Assembly: GCA_039715055.1 (NCBI GenBank)
Contig: JBDLID010000045.1
Span: forward strand, 1 to 22,076
DNA: 22,076 nt
Direction of reading: 5' to 3'
Source of the DNA: JBDLID01 sp039715055
GTDB taxonomy: Bacteria > Desulfobacterota > Desulfobulbia > Desulfobulbales > Desulfocapsaceae
The notes beneath the pieces are model-generated. The model did not search any database. It was not told where the DNA came from and saw only the letters and a list, made by a program, of their open reading frames with translations. Shown piece after piece: positions 14,908 through 21,566 of this stretch. The position numbers and the translations under genes are program-made. Position 1 is the first letter of the stretch. Each line of letters starts with the position of its first letter.

Positions 14908-15025
14908 AGAAGTGAAAAGTGGTGGCAGCTGGTGACTGATTAAATTCTGCAGTATCGTTTTGCCCCCCCTGTTATGTTGCATGAAGCGGTTTGGAGTTAA
15001 CCCTTCACCTTCCATAAAAATTCCT

Positions 15026-15123
15026 GGCTACCTTGAAAAATGCTCACATATAACTAATATGCTGCTCTTTTCATTTTCACAGCTCCTCGAACTTGACCGA
15101 AATATCTAATTTTTCAAGGCACC
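15026..15123 (+). mobile_element. MITE-like element, copy 2 (98-bp internal-deletion form)
   Basis: The left end GGCTACCTTGAAAAAT (15026-15041) and right end ATTTTTCAAGGCACC (15109-15123) carry the same inverted repeat as the other two copies. Flanking TCCT occurs at 15022-15025 and 15124-15127. From AAAAATGCTCAC onward it aligns closely with 15658-15746. It lacks about 43 bp next to the left end; the junction falls in a GAAAA repeat, as expected for slippage deletion of a 141-bp parent. Confidence 0.78.
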
Positions 15124-15605
15124 TCCTGTATTCATAGACAATAGTTTCGCCCAAGAGTGGTTTTGAAGGGTGCAACATGTGCTGCAGGTGTTGCGTCGAT
15201 TTCTACTGAGAAATATTCTGCCCAGTGCGGGACGAAAATCTGGTGTCCCATCGATCCTTCAAGAGATTGACATCAAAATGTTTTTTATCCTGGTTTTGCT
15301 GCCCGCTGGTAAAAACCGCCTTGGTCTGACGCCGAAAAATAGCGGGTAAATCCCTGTTGGAAAAGGTTTCATGACTGCTAACGGACAAAACAGTAGGCAT
15401 CCGTTATTGATTCAAGTGGTGGCAGACTTGTATATGTTTCTTCTTACTCTATTTTTTTGGTTCCAATTCCGATTAACACCATATATAACTAAATAACTGT
15501 GAGAGATATTATCAGCTGAAGCTTTTTAATTCATTTTGCAATTTGCATCGGCTCAGGGGACGGTATATAATTGCCCGTATAATTAATAAGCTGGCCAATA
15601 CTGGA
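15124..15605. other. Non-coding gap between repeat copies
   Basis: No frame here has a ribosome-binding site plus family-like composition; a 65-codon reverse frame (15203-15400) is not recognisable. The stretch holds several modest hairpins: GCAACA/TGTTGC (15172-15194), GGGAC/GTCCC (15229-15249) and CCCGCT/AGCGGG (15302-15346). Base composition is AT-rich toward the right. An untranslated structured RNA or a degraded mobile remnant are both possible, and I cannot tell them apart. Confidence 0.35.
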
Positions 15606-15746
15606 GGCCACCTTGAAAACTTGCTCTGTCACTCGATTTCTTCGTCATGGCGAAAAGAAAAATGCTCACTTATAATTAATATGTTGCGCTTTTTATTTTC
15701 ACCATTCCTTGAACTCGAACGAAATCGCTAATTTTTCAAGGTACCC
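15606..15746 (+). mobile_element. 141-bp palindromic MITE-like element, copy 3
   Basis: The left end is GGCCACCTTGAAAA (15606-15619) and the right end AATTTTTCAAGGTACCC (15730-15746). TGGA flanks it at 15602-15605 and 15747-15750 (CTGGA if the last C is counted as flank). Its length is identical to copy 1. It is full-length relative to copy 2. No open frame is present, so mobility would depend on a transposase elsewhere in the genome. Confidence 0.8.
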
Positions 15747-15788
15747 TGGAGTATAAGTTTTTTAGTTTATGGTTTCCACTGCATCAAT

Positions 15789-15845
15789 TTGGACCACATA
15801 ATGGTGCAAATTGGTGCAGTGATCTGTTTTGCGTCAGGCAGAACA
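15789..15845 (+). promoter_or_regulatory. Upstream activating region of the binding-protein/chemoreceptor promoter
   Basis: Three elements are visible. TTGGACCA and TGGTGCAA (15789-15796 and 15802-15809) form a dyad matching 7 of 8 with a 5-nt spacer, a geometry like the enterobacterial NtrC box. GGTGCAG (15813-15819) is a second half-site. TGTTTTGCG-tca-GGCAGAACA (15825-15845, centre 15835) is an imperfect dyad centred 88 bp upstream of the -24 GG at 15923. The TTTTGC/GGCA dyad and the GGTGCA half-site 32 bp upstream of it recur before 13327. Confidence 0.6.
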
Positions 15846-15921
15846 CAACATTTATTTGTGAACATATGCATTAATTGTGATAACCTGTTGAATAGGGCGA
15901 CAATTGGACGATTTGCTCTAC

Positions 15922-15937
15922 TGGTATATTTTTTGCA
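15922..15937 (+). promoter_or_regulatory. Sigma-54 (RpoN) promoter of the binding-protein/chemoreceptor unit
   Basis: TGGTATATTTTTTGCA has exact GG-N10-GC spacing with a perfect TTGCA -12 half and TGGTAT for TGGCAC. A start near 15949 would give an 80-nt leader before ATG 16030. The upstream dyad shared with the 13244 promoter strengthens the call. Confidence 0.6.
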
Positions 15938-15939
15938 TT

Positions 15940-15987
15940 TTCAGCGATAATTGCTGAATTGAGTTGGTTCCGGCGGTCTCGGGCCGG
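15940..15987 (+). promoter_or_regulatory. Two hairpins in the leader of the binding-protein gene
   Basis: TTCAGC-gataatt-GCTGAA (about 15940-15957) spans the predicted transcription start and could be an operator or a 5'-end hairpin. CCGGC-ggtctcgg-GCCGG (15970-15987) lies 29 nt before the GGGGAGG ribosome-binding site. Neither has a T run, so mRNA stabilisation is more likely than termination. Confidence 0.35.
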
Positions 15988-16029
15988 TAGTTGTCAATTT
16001 ATTCCGAAAAGAATCGGGGAGGATGGCGA

Positions 16030-16926
16030 ATGAAACGAATACCGAAAATTCTGACATGGGCGCTGTTGTTGCTTGTTATGGGCCTGTTTTTGTCCAGCCC
16101 TGCTCTGGGCGCCTATAAAATTGGCGTATTGGCCAAGCGTGGAGCTGACAAGGCTCTGACGAAATGGAGACCGACGGCAGCCTATCTCTCAAAAAAAATA
16201 GGGACCCAGGTCACCATTGTACCGCTCAAGTTTGTTGAAATTGAGCCGGCCATCCAGGCGAGGCAGATTGATTTCCTCCTCGCCAACTCATCCTTTTACG
16301 CCGTGGCCAAAAAGAAGTTCGGCGTCAAGGCCATCCTGACCTTGATGAATGAGCGGCAGGGCCACTCACTCCATGAGTTTGGCGGTGTTCTTCTCTCCCG
16401 TAAAGACAGTGGCATCACCTCGATCAGCCAGATGGTCGGCAGGCGGTTCATGTGCGTGAAGTACTCCTCATTCGGCGGAGCGCAGATGGCCTGGCGTCTT
16501 CTTTTGCAGAACAATATCGATCCCCAGACCGACCTGGCCTCTTTTACAGAGGGCAAGACCCATGATAACGTTGTCAAGGCGGTCCAGAACGGCCTGACAG
16601 ATGTTGGTACCGTGCGCACTGATACCCTTGAGCGAATGCAGGGTGAAGGACTGATCCAGCTCAGTAATTTTAATATCATCGGCAGGATCAATGACGCCTT
16701 TCCCTTTGTTCGTTCGACACGCCTTTACCCCGAATGGCCACTTGGGGTTCTTCCCCATGTCGATAAAAAAGGAACCAAGGCCCTGGCCAAGGCGCTGAAG
16801 CTGATGCCGGTTGAGCATGAGGCAAACAAGGCCGCCAAAATTGTCGGCTGGACCTATGCGGCGGATTATTCTCCTGTGACCGAGTGTCTCCAGGAAATCG
16901 GTTACGGCCCTTTTAAAAAAAAATAG
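16030..16926 (+). CDS. Periplasmic PhnD-like substrate-binding protein
   Basis: This 298-residue exported binding protein has a Sec signal peptide at 1-27 (MKRIPK, hydrophobic core, cleavage near SPALG-A). The mature part starts YKIGVLAKRGADKALTKWRPTAAYLSKKIG, the opening of the PhnD/SsuA/transferrin-type family. It continues with AIQARQIDFLLANSSFYA and GKTHDNVVKAVQNGLTDVGTVRTDTLE, the ligand-cleft pattern of that family. ATG 16030 has GGGGAGG 7 nt upstream; an earlier in-frame TTG gives a non-signal N-terminus. No permease or ATPase gene adjoins. Instead a chemoreceptor gene follows 242 nt later, so it may present its ligand to that receptor rather than to a transporter. The ligand is unknown; the family binds phosphonates, phosphite, other oxyanions and amines. 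It ends at a run of nine A just before the stop. Confidence 0.85.
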   Translation: MKRIPKILTWALLLLVMGLFLSSPALGAYKIGVLAKRGADKALTKWRPTAAYLSKKIGTQVTIVPLKFVEIEPAIQARQIDFLLANSSFYAVAKKKFGVKAILTLMNERQGHSLHEFGGVLLSRKDSGITSISQMVGRRFMCVKYSSFGGAQMAWRLLLQNNIDPQTDLASFTEGKTHDNVVKAVQNGLTDVGTVRTDTLERMQGEGLIQLSNFNIIGRINDAFPFVRSTRLYPEWPLGVLPHVDKKGTKALAKALKLMPVEHEANKAAKIVGWTYAADYSPVTECLQEIGYGPFKKK

Positions 16927-17088
16927 AATTTAAGATACATCCTCTGAAAAATACCGAGATTTCAGGAAAAATAATCGAGAATCCGGATAAAAAAGATGAA
17001 AAAGTAAAAGATGGTCCCCAGGATCAGGACTCAGGGTGGCAGGATATTCCCTACAAATGATCTTCTGAATGGTTAGAAACGCATCAAA

Positions 17089-17112
17089 ATCCACCGAGTC
17101 GTGGTGGTGGAT
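17089..17112 (+). repeat. Hairpin in the spacer upstream of the chemoreceptor gene
   Basis: ATCCACC (17089-17095) pairs with GGTGGAT (17106-17112); a competing CCAC/GTGG pairing is also possible because GTGGTGGTGG is repetitive. No T run follows. It may stabilise the downstream message or mark an RNA-processing point between the binding-protein and chemoreceptor genes. Confidence 0.4.
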
Positions 17113-17168
17113 GCTTCAGGTTAATTAGACCTTGTCTGTGTAGAAAACTTCAATAAAGGAGTTGGATT

Positions 17169-19598
17169 ATGTTTAACAAGTTGAGTCTGAGGGTAAAACT
17201 TTCAGGTATCATTCTGGCGGTTATCTTCGTGTCACTGGTTGGCATGACTGCCATTGTTGCCAACCAGGCCTTCAAGTCATTTGATGAAGAGGGTACCATA
17301 CTTGTCAATTCACTTGCCAAGGAGTATTCGGCGGAAGTTGGTGCCTCGCTCAATCAGGCAACCAGTACCTCCCAGCGTCTGGCCATGATGATGGGCAGCC
17401 TGCGGGTCAGGGGGGTCTCCCGCGAGGCCCTTGATGGTGTTATGCGTGGTGTCCTTGAGCGCCAGGACCACTTCGTCTCTGTCTGGACCTGCTGGGAGCC
17501 CAACGCCCTCGACGGTCGGGACGCCGACTTTGTAGATGCGGTGGGTCATGACGAAACCGGCCGGTTCGTTGCTGACTGGAACCGGCGTGACGGAGAGATC
17601 GATGTCGATCCGCTGCAGAATTACAACAGCGGTGACTTCTACCTGATCCCCTTGAAGACGGGTAAGCCGCTGGTCATGGAGCCGTATCTTGTCGAGTACA
17701 AGGGTAAGAAGACCCTGGTCACCCAGTCCGCAGCGCCGATTTTTTACAAGGGGAAGGTCGTTGGCGTAACCGGACTCGAGTTCTCCCTTGCCGCTATAGA
17801 CGCGAGGTTCTCTCCCCAGAAAGTCTATGAAACCGGATATGTAAGTACTATTTCCAATAAGGGCCTCTATGCGACCCACCCCAGGTCTGAACGGCATGGA
17901 CAGTCCGTTCTTAAAACCGACCCGTGGATGAAAAATTTCATGAGAGACATTCAGGCAGGTAAAGGGTTCCGGGCTGATAACATCTTTTCCAAATCTCTTG
18001 GCGAGGTTGTCCACCGTGAGAACGTGCCGATACAAATTGTCGGTATTGACAAGCCGTGGTCGGTTCTTGTCTCTGTTCCCGAGTCCCAGCTCACCAAAGG
18101 GGCGAGGACCATTAGAAACGAGATTATCGGTCTTGGTCTCGCTACCCTTGTGATCGTGATGGTCGCCCTGTTTTTTGCCTCAAACGCAATTACCAAACCG
18201 ATTGTTGCCATCGCCGACGTTGTTCGTAAAGTAGCGTCGGAGCGTGATCTGACCCTCCAGGTACCGGTCAGGAGCCAGGACGAGGTTGGTGTTATGGCGT
18301 CTGAATTTAACACCATGCTCACTCAGCTCCGCTCCGCCTTTACATCGGTAAACGATGCCAGTGGCGCGGTGTCTGAAGGATCTACTGAGATGGCCAAGCG
18401 GGCAAGCGCCAACAGGAATCGAGCCGAGAATGAACTCCAGCAGGCCCAGAAGTCACAGCAGCTGATTACGGACATGGGTGCCACCGCAGCCGAGGTCGCC
18501 CAGGGCTCTGCCGAGCAGCAGGAGGCAGCCAACCGATCTCTTGGAACAGTGACCAATCTTGTTGAGTCAATGGGCTATGTGAACGAGGCGGTTATCAAGC
18601 AGTCCGAAGAGGCGGCGACCGCTACCGAACGTGTTGGCGCCATGGGTGAGACCGGTGCCAAGGTTGTGCAGACATCAACCAAGCAGGGGACCACGGTGGT
18701 CCAGGTGACGGCTTCCATGGATGAGATTGCCGTGGCCGCGCAGAACATGACCCAGGCGGTTACCAGTGCCACGGATCATGGTAAAGAGTCACTTCAGGCA
18801 GCAGAAGACGGCCGCCAGGTTGTTGAGGATACAGTTTCCGGTATGCGTGCCATTGCTGAATCATCCGAGCAGATCTCAGAGATCATCGGCGTTATTACAG
18901 AGATTGCCGAACAGACAAACCTCCTGGCTCTGAACGCCGCCATTGAGGCCGCCCGTGCCGGTGAACACGGCAAGGGTTTTGCCGTAGTTGCCGATGAGGT
19001 AGGTAAACTGGCCCAGCGTTCATCCGAGGCTGCCAACGAGATTACCCAGCTGATCAAGGACTCCACCAACCGGGTAAACGAGGGAACCAAGAGTACCGAG
19101 GAACTGCAGGCATCCCTGGCCAAGATTGATGAGAGTGGCCGGAATAATATGATGTCCATTGAGGAAATCGCCTCGGCCGCACAGGTTGTTGAGGTCGATA
19201 TCCAGAGTGTTCAGGCTCTTGTTGATGAGCTCAACACCCTGGCCCAGGAAATTTCCACCATGGCCGGTGAGCAGGGTGCCCGGAGAACGGCGGCCGAGGA
19301 AGCTCTCTCATCCATGGTCGAGCAGTCCGAGGTTATTGCAGAACTCGTTGACAAATCAAGCCAGGGTGCCCAGGCCATTGATACTGATATGCAGGGTATT
19401 GTTGAACGTACCGAGCAAATGAACGAAAAAGTTGAAATGCAGGGTCAGCGCTCCAGGAGTGCCATTGAAATTGCAACCCAGTCAGCGGCCGGTGCTGAGC
19501 AGACCATGGAAGGGGCCGGTACGGTTGTGGCCATGACCGAAGAGCTGAACAAACAGGCCGAGGGGCTTGCTGCTCAGGTTGAACAGTTCAGAATTTAA
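17169..19598 (+). CDS. Methyl-accepting chemotaxis protein, dCache-HAMP
   Basis: This 809-residue chemoreceptor has TM1 at about 11-32, a periplasmic double-Cache domain (about 36-312) with SVWTCWEPNALDG, the PLKTGKPLVMEPY loop and GKVVGVTGLEFSL, then TM2 (about 318-337), HAMP (about 338-392) and a long coiled-coil signalling domain. The invariant hairpin tip EQTNLLALNAAIEAARAGE lies near 580-600, followed by GKGFAVVADEVGKLAQRS. Both N- and C-terminal arms are rich in Ala/Glu/Gln methylation-type heptads. There is no CheR-tethering pentapeptide; it ends EQFRI. The usual amino-acid-sensing dCache residues (RxxWY and the Asp before ISL) are not clearly conserved, so the ligand is unknown. AAGGAG lies 8 nt before the ATG. 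Signalling would go through the CheW and CheA downstream. Confidence 0.95.
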   Translation: MFNKLSLRVKLSGIILAVIFVSLVGMTAIVANQAFKSFDEEGTILVNSLAKEYSAEVGASLNQATSTSQRLAMMMGSLRVRGVSREALDGVMRGVLERQDHFVSVWTCWEPNALDGRDADFVDAVGHDETGRFVADWNRRDGEIDVDPLQNYNSGDFYLIPLKTGKPLVMEPYLVEYKGKKTLVTQSAAPIFYKGKVVGVTGLEFSLAAIDARFSPQKVYETGYVSTISNKGLYATHPRSERHGQSVLKTDPWMKNFMRDIQAGKGFRADNIFSKSLGEVVHRENVPIQIVGIDKPWSVLVSVPESQLTKGARTIRNEIIGLGLATLVIVMVALFFASNAITKPIVAIADVVRKVASERDLTLQVPVRSQDEVGVMASEFNTMLTQLRSAFTSVNDASGAVSEGSTEMAKRASANRNRAENELQQAQKSQQLITDMGATAAEVAQGSAEQQEAANRSLGTVTNLVESMGYVNEAVIKQSEEAATATERVGAMGETGAKVVQTSTKQGTTVVQVTASMDEIAVAAQNMTQAVTSATDHGKESLQAAEDGRQVVEDTVSGMRAIAESSEQISEIIGVITEIAEQTNLLALNAAIEAARAGEHGKGFAVVADEVGKLAQRSSEAANEITQLIKDSTNRVNEGTKSTEELQASLAKIDESGRNNMMSIEEIASAAQVVEVDIQSVQALVDELNTLAQEISTMAGEQGARRTAAEEALSSMVEQSEVIAELVDKSSQGAQAIDTDMQGIVERTEQMNEKVEMQGQRSRSAIEIATQSAAGAEQTMEGAGTVVAMTEELNKQAEGLAAQVEQFRI

Positions 19599-19651
19599 CG
19601 GTAATCGCTAACAACGTGTTATCAAACAAAGACAGGTTTTTACAGGATAAG

Positions 19652-19687
19652 ACTCTCAACCTTTTGAACATGAGGATGGTTGAGGGT
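19652..19687 (+). repeat. Hairpin between the chemoreceptor and cheW genes
   Basis: ACTCTCAACC (19652-19661) pairs with GGTTGAGGGT (19678-19687) over 10 bp with one G-T wobble and a 16-nt loop. No T run follows. The 213-bp spacer also has an ACCATGG/CCATGGT pair and CGGCC/GGCCG near 19770. It may protect the abundant receptor message while allowing read-through into cheW. Confidence 0.45.
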
Positions 19688-19811
19688 CTGCGGCTGAAGT
19701 TGGAAATTGACCATGGAACCCGGAAAACTCAGACAGGGCGCCATGGTTCACCTTCACCCTATCGGCCTTTGTTGATTCGGCCGGCTGCAGACCTGTCAGG
19801 AGGGAAATTTC

Positions 19812-20315
19812 ATGGCTGAGATATTTGCGAATGAAAGGCGGACTGAGCGTGCAGAGAAGGAACAGCTCATGCAGCTTGTCGGTTTTACCATCGGCAAGGA
19901 ACAGTTCGGTGTAGATATCCTTATGGTGCAGGAGATTATCAGGGCGGCGCCGATTACGTCCGTCCCCAACTCCCCTGATTTTGTTGAAGGGGTGATTAAC
20001 CTGCGCGGAAATATTATTCCGGTCATCGAGTTGCGAAAGCGCCTCAACCTGTACCGGGAAAATGAAAATGATGATACCTGGATTCTGATCCTCGATATCG
20101 AGGGTAAGGTGACCGGTTTTATCGTCGACTCGGTCTCCCAGGTCCTTAAAATTCTTGAAAGCTCAATTGAACCCCCTCCCGAGCTTGTGGTTGCCGGGTT
20201 GGAGAGTCAGTATATCCAAGGTGTCTGTGACACCGGCGAAGGGCTTCTCATCATTCTCAACTTCAATCATATTCTGCTTGTTGAAGAGATGCAGAAGCTT
20301 AAAGAATTAGCATAG
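19812..20315 (+). CDS. cheW: Chemotaxis coupling protein CheW
   Basis: This 167-residue cytoplasmic adaptor links the chemoreceptor to CheA. The CheW fold is recognisable: QLVGFTIGKEQFGVDILMVQEIIR (about 20-43), ITSVPNSPDFVEGVINLRGNIIPVIELRKRL (about 48-78) with the conserved NLRG receptor-contact motif, then a second half with ILDIEGKVTGFIVDSVSQVL and a final GLLIILNFNHIL. The first 18 residues are an extra charged N-terminal leader. AGGAGGG lies about 8 nt before the ATG. It sits directly between the receptor and the CheY-like gene, in the usual chemosensory gene order. Confidence 0.95.
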   Translation: MAEIFANERRTERAEKEQLMQLVGFTIGKEQFGVDILMVQEIIRAAPITSVPNSPDFVEGVINLRGNIIPVIELRKRLNLYRENENDDTWILILDIEGKVTGFIVDSVSQVLKILESSIEPPPELVVAGLESQYIQGVCDTGEGLLIILNFNHILLVEEMQKLKELA

Positions 20316-20396
20316 ATGGTTATGGGAGAAGGGTCGGTGACCGCAGGGCAGCGATCGAAGATGTCTATTTGTTATGAAACGTGACGGTAAGGGCCG

Positions 20397-20750
20397 ATGA
20401 GTAAACGAGTTTTGATAGTTGATGACTCCTCGATGATGAGGAAAATGATCGCCAAACTGCTGCAGCCGCCTGGACACGAAGTTGTCGGTGAGGCAAAAAA
20501 CGGCCTTGAAGCCATAGAGCTTTATAAATCGTTGCGTCCTGACATTGTGACAATGGATATCACCATGCGCGAGATGGACGGTCTTGCCGCGGCCCGGGAG
20601 ATTATGCAGTTTGATTCTTCAGCCCATATTATTTTCCTTTCCAACCTGGATGAGGAAAAATACCGGGAAGAGGTCGAGGCCATTGGCGCGCTTGGCTTTG
20701 CAAATAAACACAAGGCAAAGGATATACTTGATCTCATTGATAAACAGTAA
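20397..20750 (+). CDS. CheY-like single-domain response regulator
   Basis: This 117-residue receiver domain has no output domain. Acidic pocket D9-D10, phospho-acceptor D54 in TMDITMREMDG, S82 in FLSNLD (the Thr/Ser switch residue) and K104 in FANKHK are all present, so it should be phosphorylated by CheA. Two usually conserved prolines are replaced: MPxMDG reads MREMDG (R58) and KP reads KH (H105). These are near the beta3-alpha3 and beta5-alpha5 loops used for switching and may alter partner choice. AAGGG lies about 5 nt before the ATG. It may act on the flagellar motor, or as a phosphate sink or an output to another target; the sequence does not decide. Confidence 0.92.
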   Translation: MSKRVLIVDDSSMMRKMIAKLLQPPGHEVVGEAKNGLEAIELYKSLRPDIVTMDITMREMDGLAAAREIMQFDSSAHIIFLSNLDEEKYREEVEAIGALGFANKHKAKDILDLIDKQ

Positions 20751-20796
20751 GTGTTTACGGTGGGATGTGATCACCGCAATGGGATCAGGTAAGGCT

Positions 20797-21426
20797 ATGC
20801 AGAATACAAGTAACCAGAGTTCGGCAATGACCGGACAGGGACTGCTGCAGAAACCGGAAACCAGTTCATCGAGCCTGAAAAAAAAAGGAACTGTCTTCTT
20901 CTGTCTCGCTTTTCTGCTGACCCTGCTGATGGTTGGTGGTGGACTGTATAATGTTCCGAATCGTTACCTGATCGGTCCAGCACTTCTCATGATCGCAACC
21001 CTTGGAGGAGGCCTGTTTTTTTACCAGCGTAAGATTATCGCTTCTCTGGAAGAGGTTGAGAGCAGGGTGCTCCACATGAGCGGGGGTAACTTTGATAAGC
21101 AGGTTCATGTCCAGGCTGAGGATGAGATTGGCAGGGTCGGAGGGCGGATTAACGACCTGGCCATGAACATGCAAGAGGTGCTCCTCACTTTATGGAATCA
21201 CAGCCAGGAGAATAACAGGCTGCTTGATCGTATCGATAACAACATTGCCGAGCAGCAAAAGAAGGGAGCCCTGCCTGAAGTACTGAGCAACGATCTTGCT
21301 GAGTTGCGACTGTACAATGAAAGCCTGAGGGAAATTGTCAGGTCATTTAATTATTTTGAGGTCAAACTCGAAGACGACAAAATGATCTCCGATTACGACG
21401 GGGAAGATCTTGATAAAGCGTCTTGA
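20797..21426 (+). CDS. Two-TM HAMP-domain protein without output domain
   Basis: This is a 209-residue inner-membrane protein. A Ser/Gln-rich cytoplasmic N-terminus (1-30) leads to TM1 (about 33-51), a very short loop (YNVPNR) and TM2 (57-76), then a HAMP-like segment (about 77-130, SLEEVESRVLHMSGGNFDKQVHV...DEIGRVGGRINDL) and a coiled-coil tail with acidic end. It has no Cache, kinase or methyl-accepting domain, and the loop is too short to bind a ligand. ATG 20797 has AGGT 7 nt upstream; ATG 20779 (six residues longer) is also possible. It lies between the CheY-like and cheA genes, so it probably modulates or localises that signalling complex. I do not recognise a named family beyond HAMP. 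Confidence 0.75.
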   Translation: MQNTSNQSSAMTGQGLLQKPETSSSSLKKKGTVFFCLAFLLTLLMVGGGLYNVPNRYLIGPALLMIATLGGGLFFYQRKIIASLEEVESRVLHMSGGNFDKQVHVQAEDEIGRVGGRINDLAMNMQEVLLTLWNHSQENNRLLDRIDNNIAEQQKKGALPEVLSNDLAELRLYNESLREIVRSFNYFEVKLEDDKMISDYDGEDLDKAS

Positions 21427-21566
21427 TAATACTTCGGGAATGGTCGTCTGTATGTGCTGCTGAATAGTTACAGTTCCATGGTCAGGGGTACATCCAGCTT
21501 TACGCTGAACAGTTATGTTTGTGGAAGTGAAGTTTCTTAATTTTAACGAATTATTAGGTGGTGATC

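Noticed and set aside
15203..15400. 65-codon reverse-strand frame in the repeat-rich gap, possible transposase remnant
   Set aside because: I recognise no transposase or other motif, see no ribosome-binding site, and it lies among hairpins; not enough to call even a pseudogene.
14767..15746. CRISPR array as an explanation for the repeats
   Set aside because: The repeats are only three, about 98-141 bp, in both orientations, with unequal spacing and terminal inverted repeats; no short regular repeat-spacer pattern.
20584..20796. N-terminal extension of the HAMP protein overlapping the CheY-like gene
   Set aside because: It would start inside the receiver gene without a ribosome-binding site and adds non-conserved sequence; starts at 20779 or 20797 are far more plausible.
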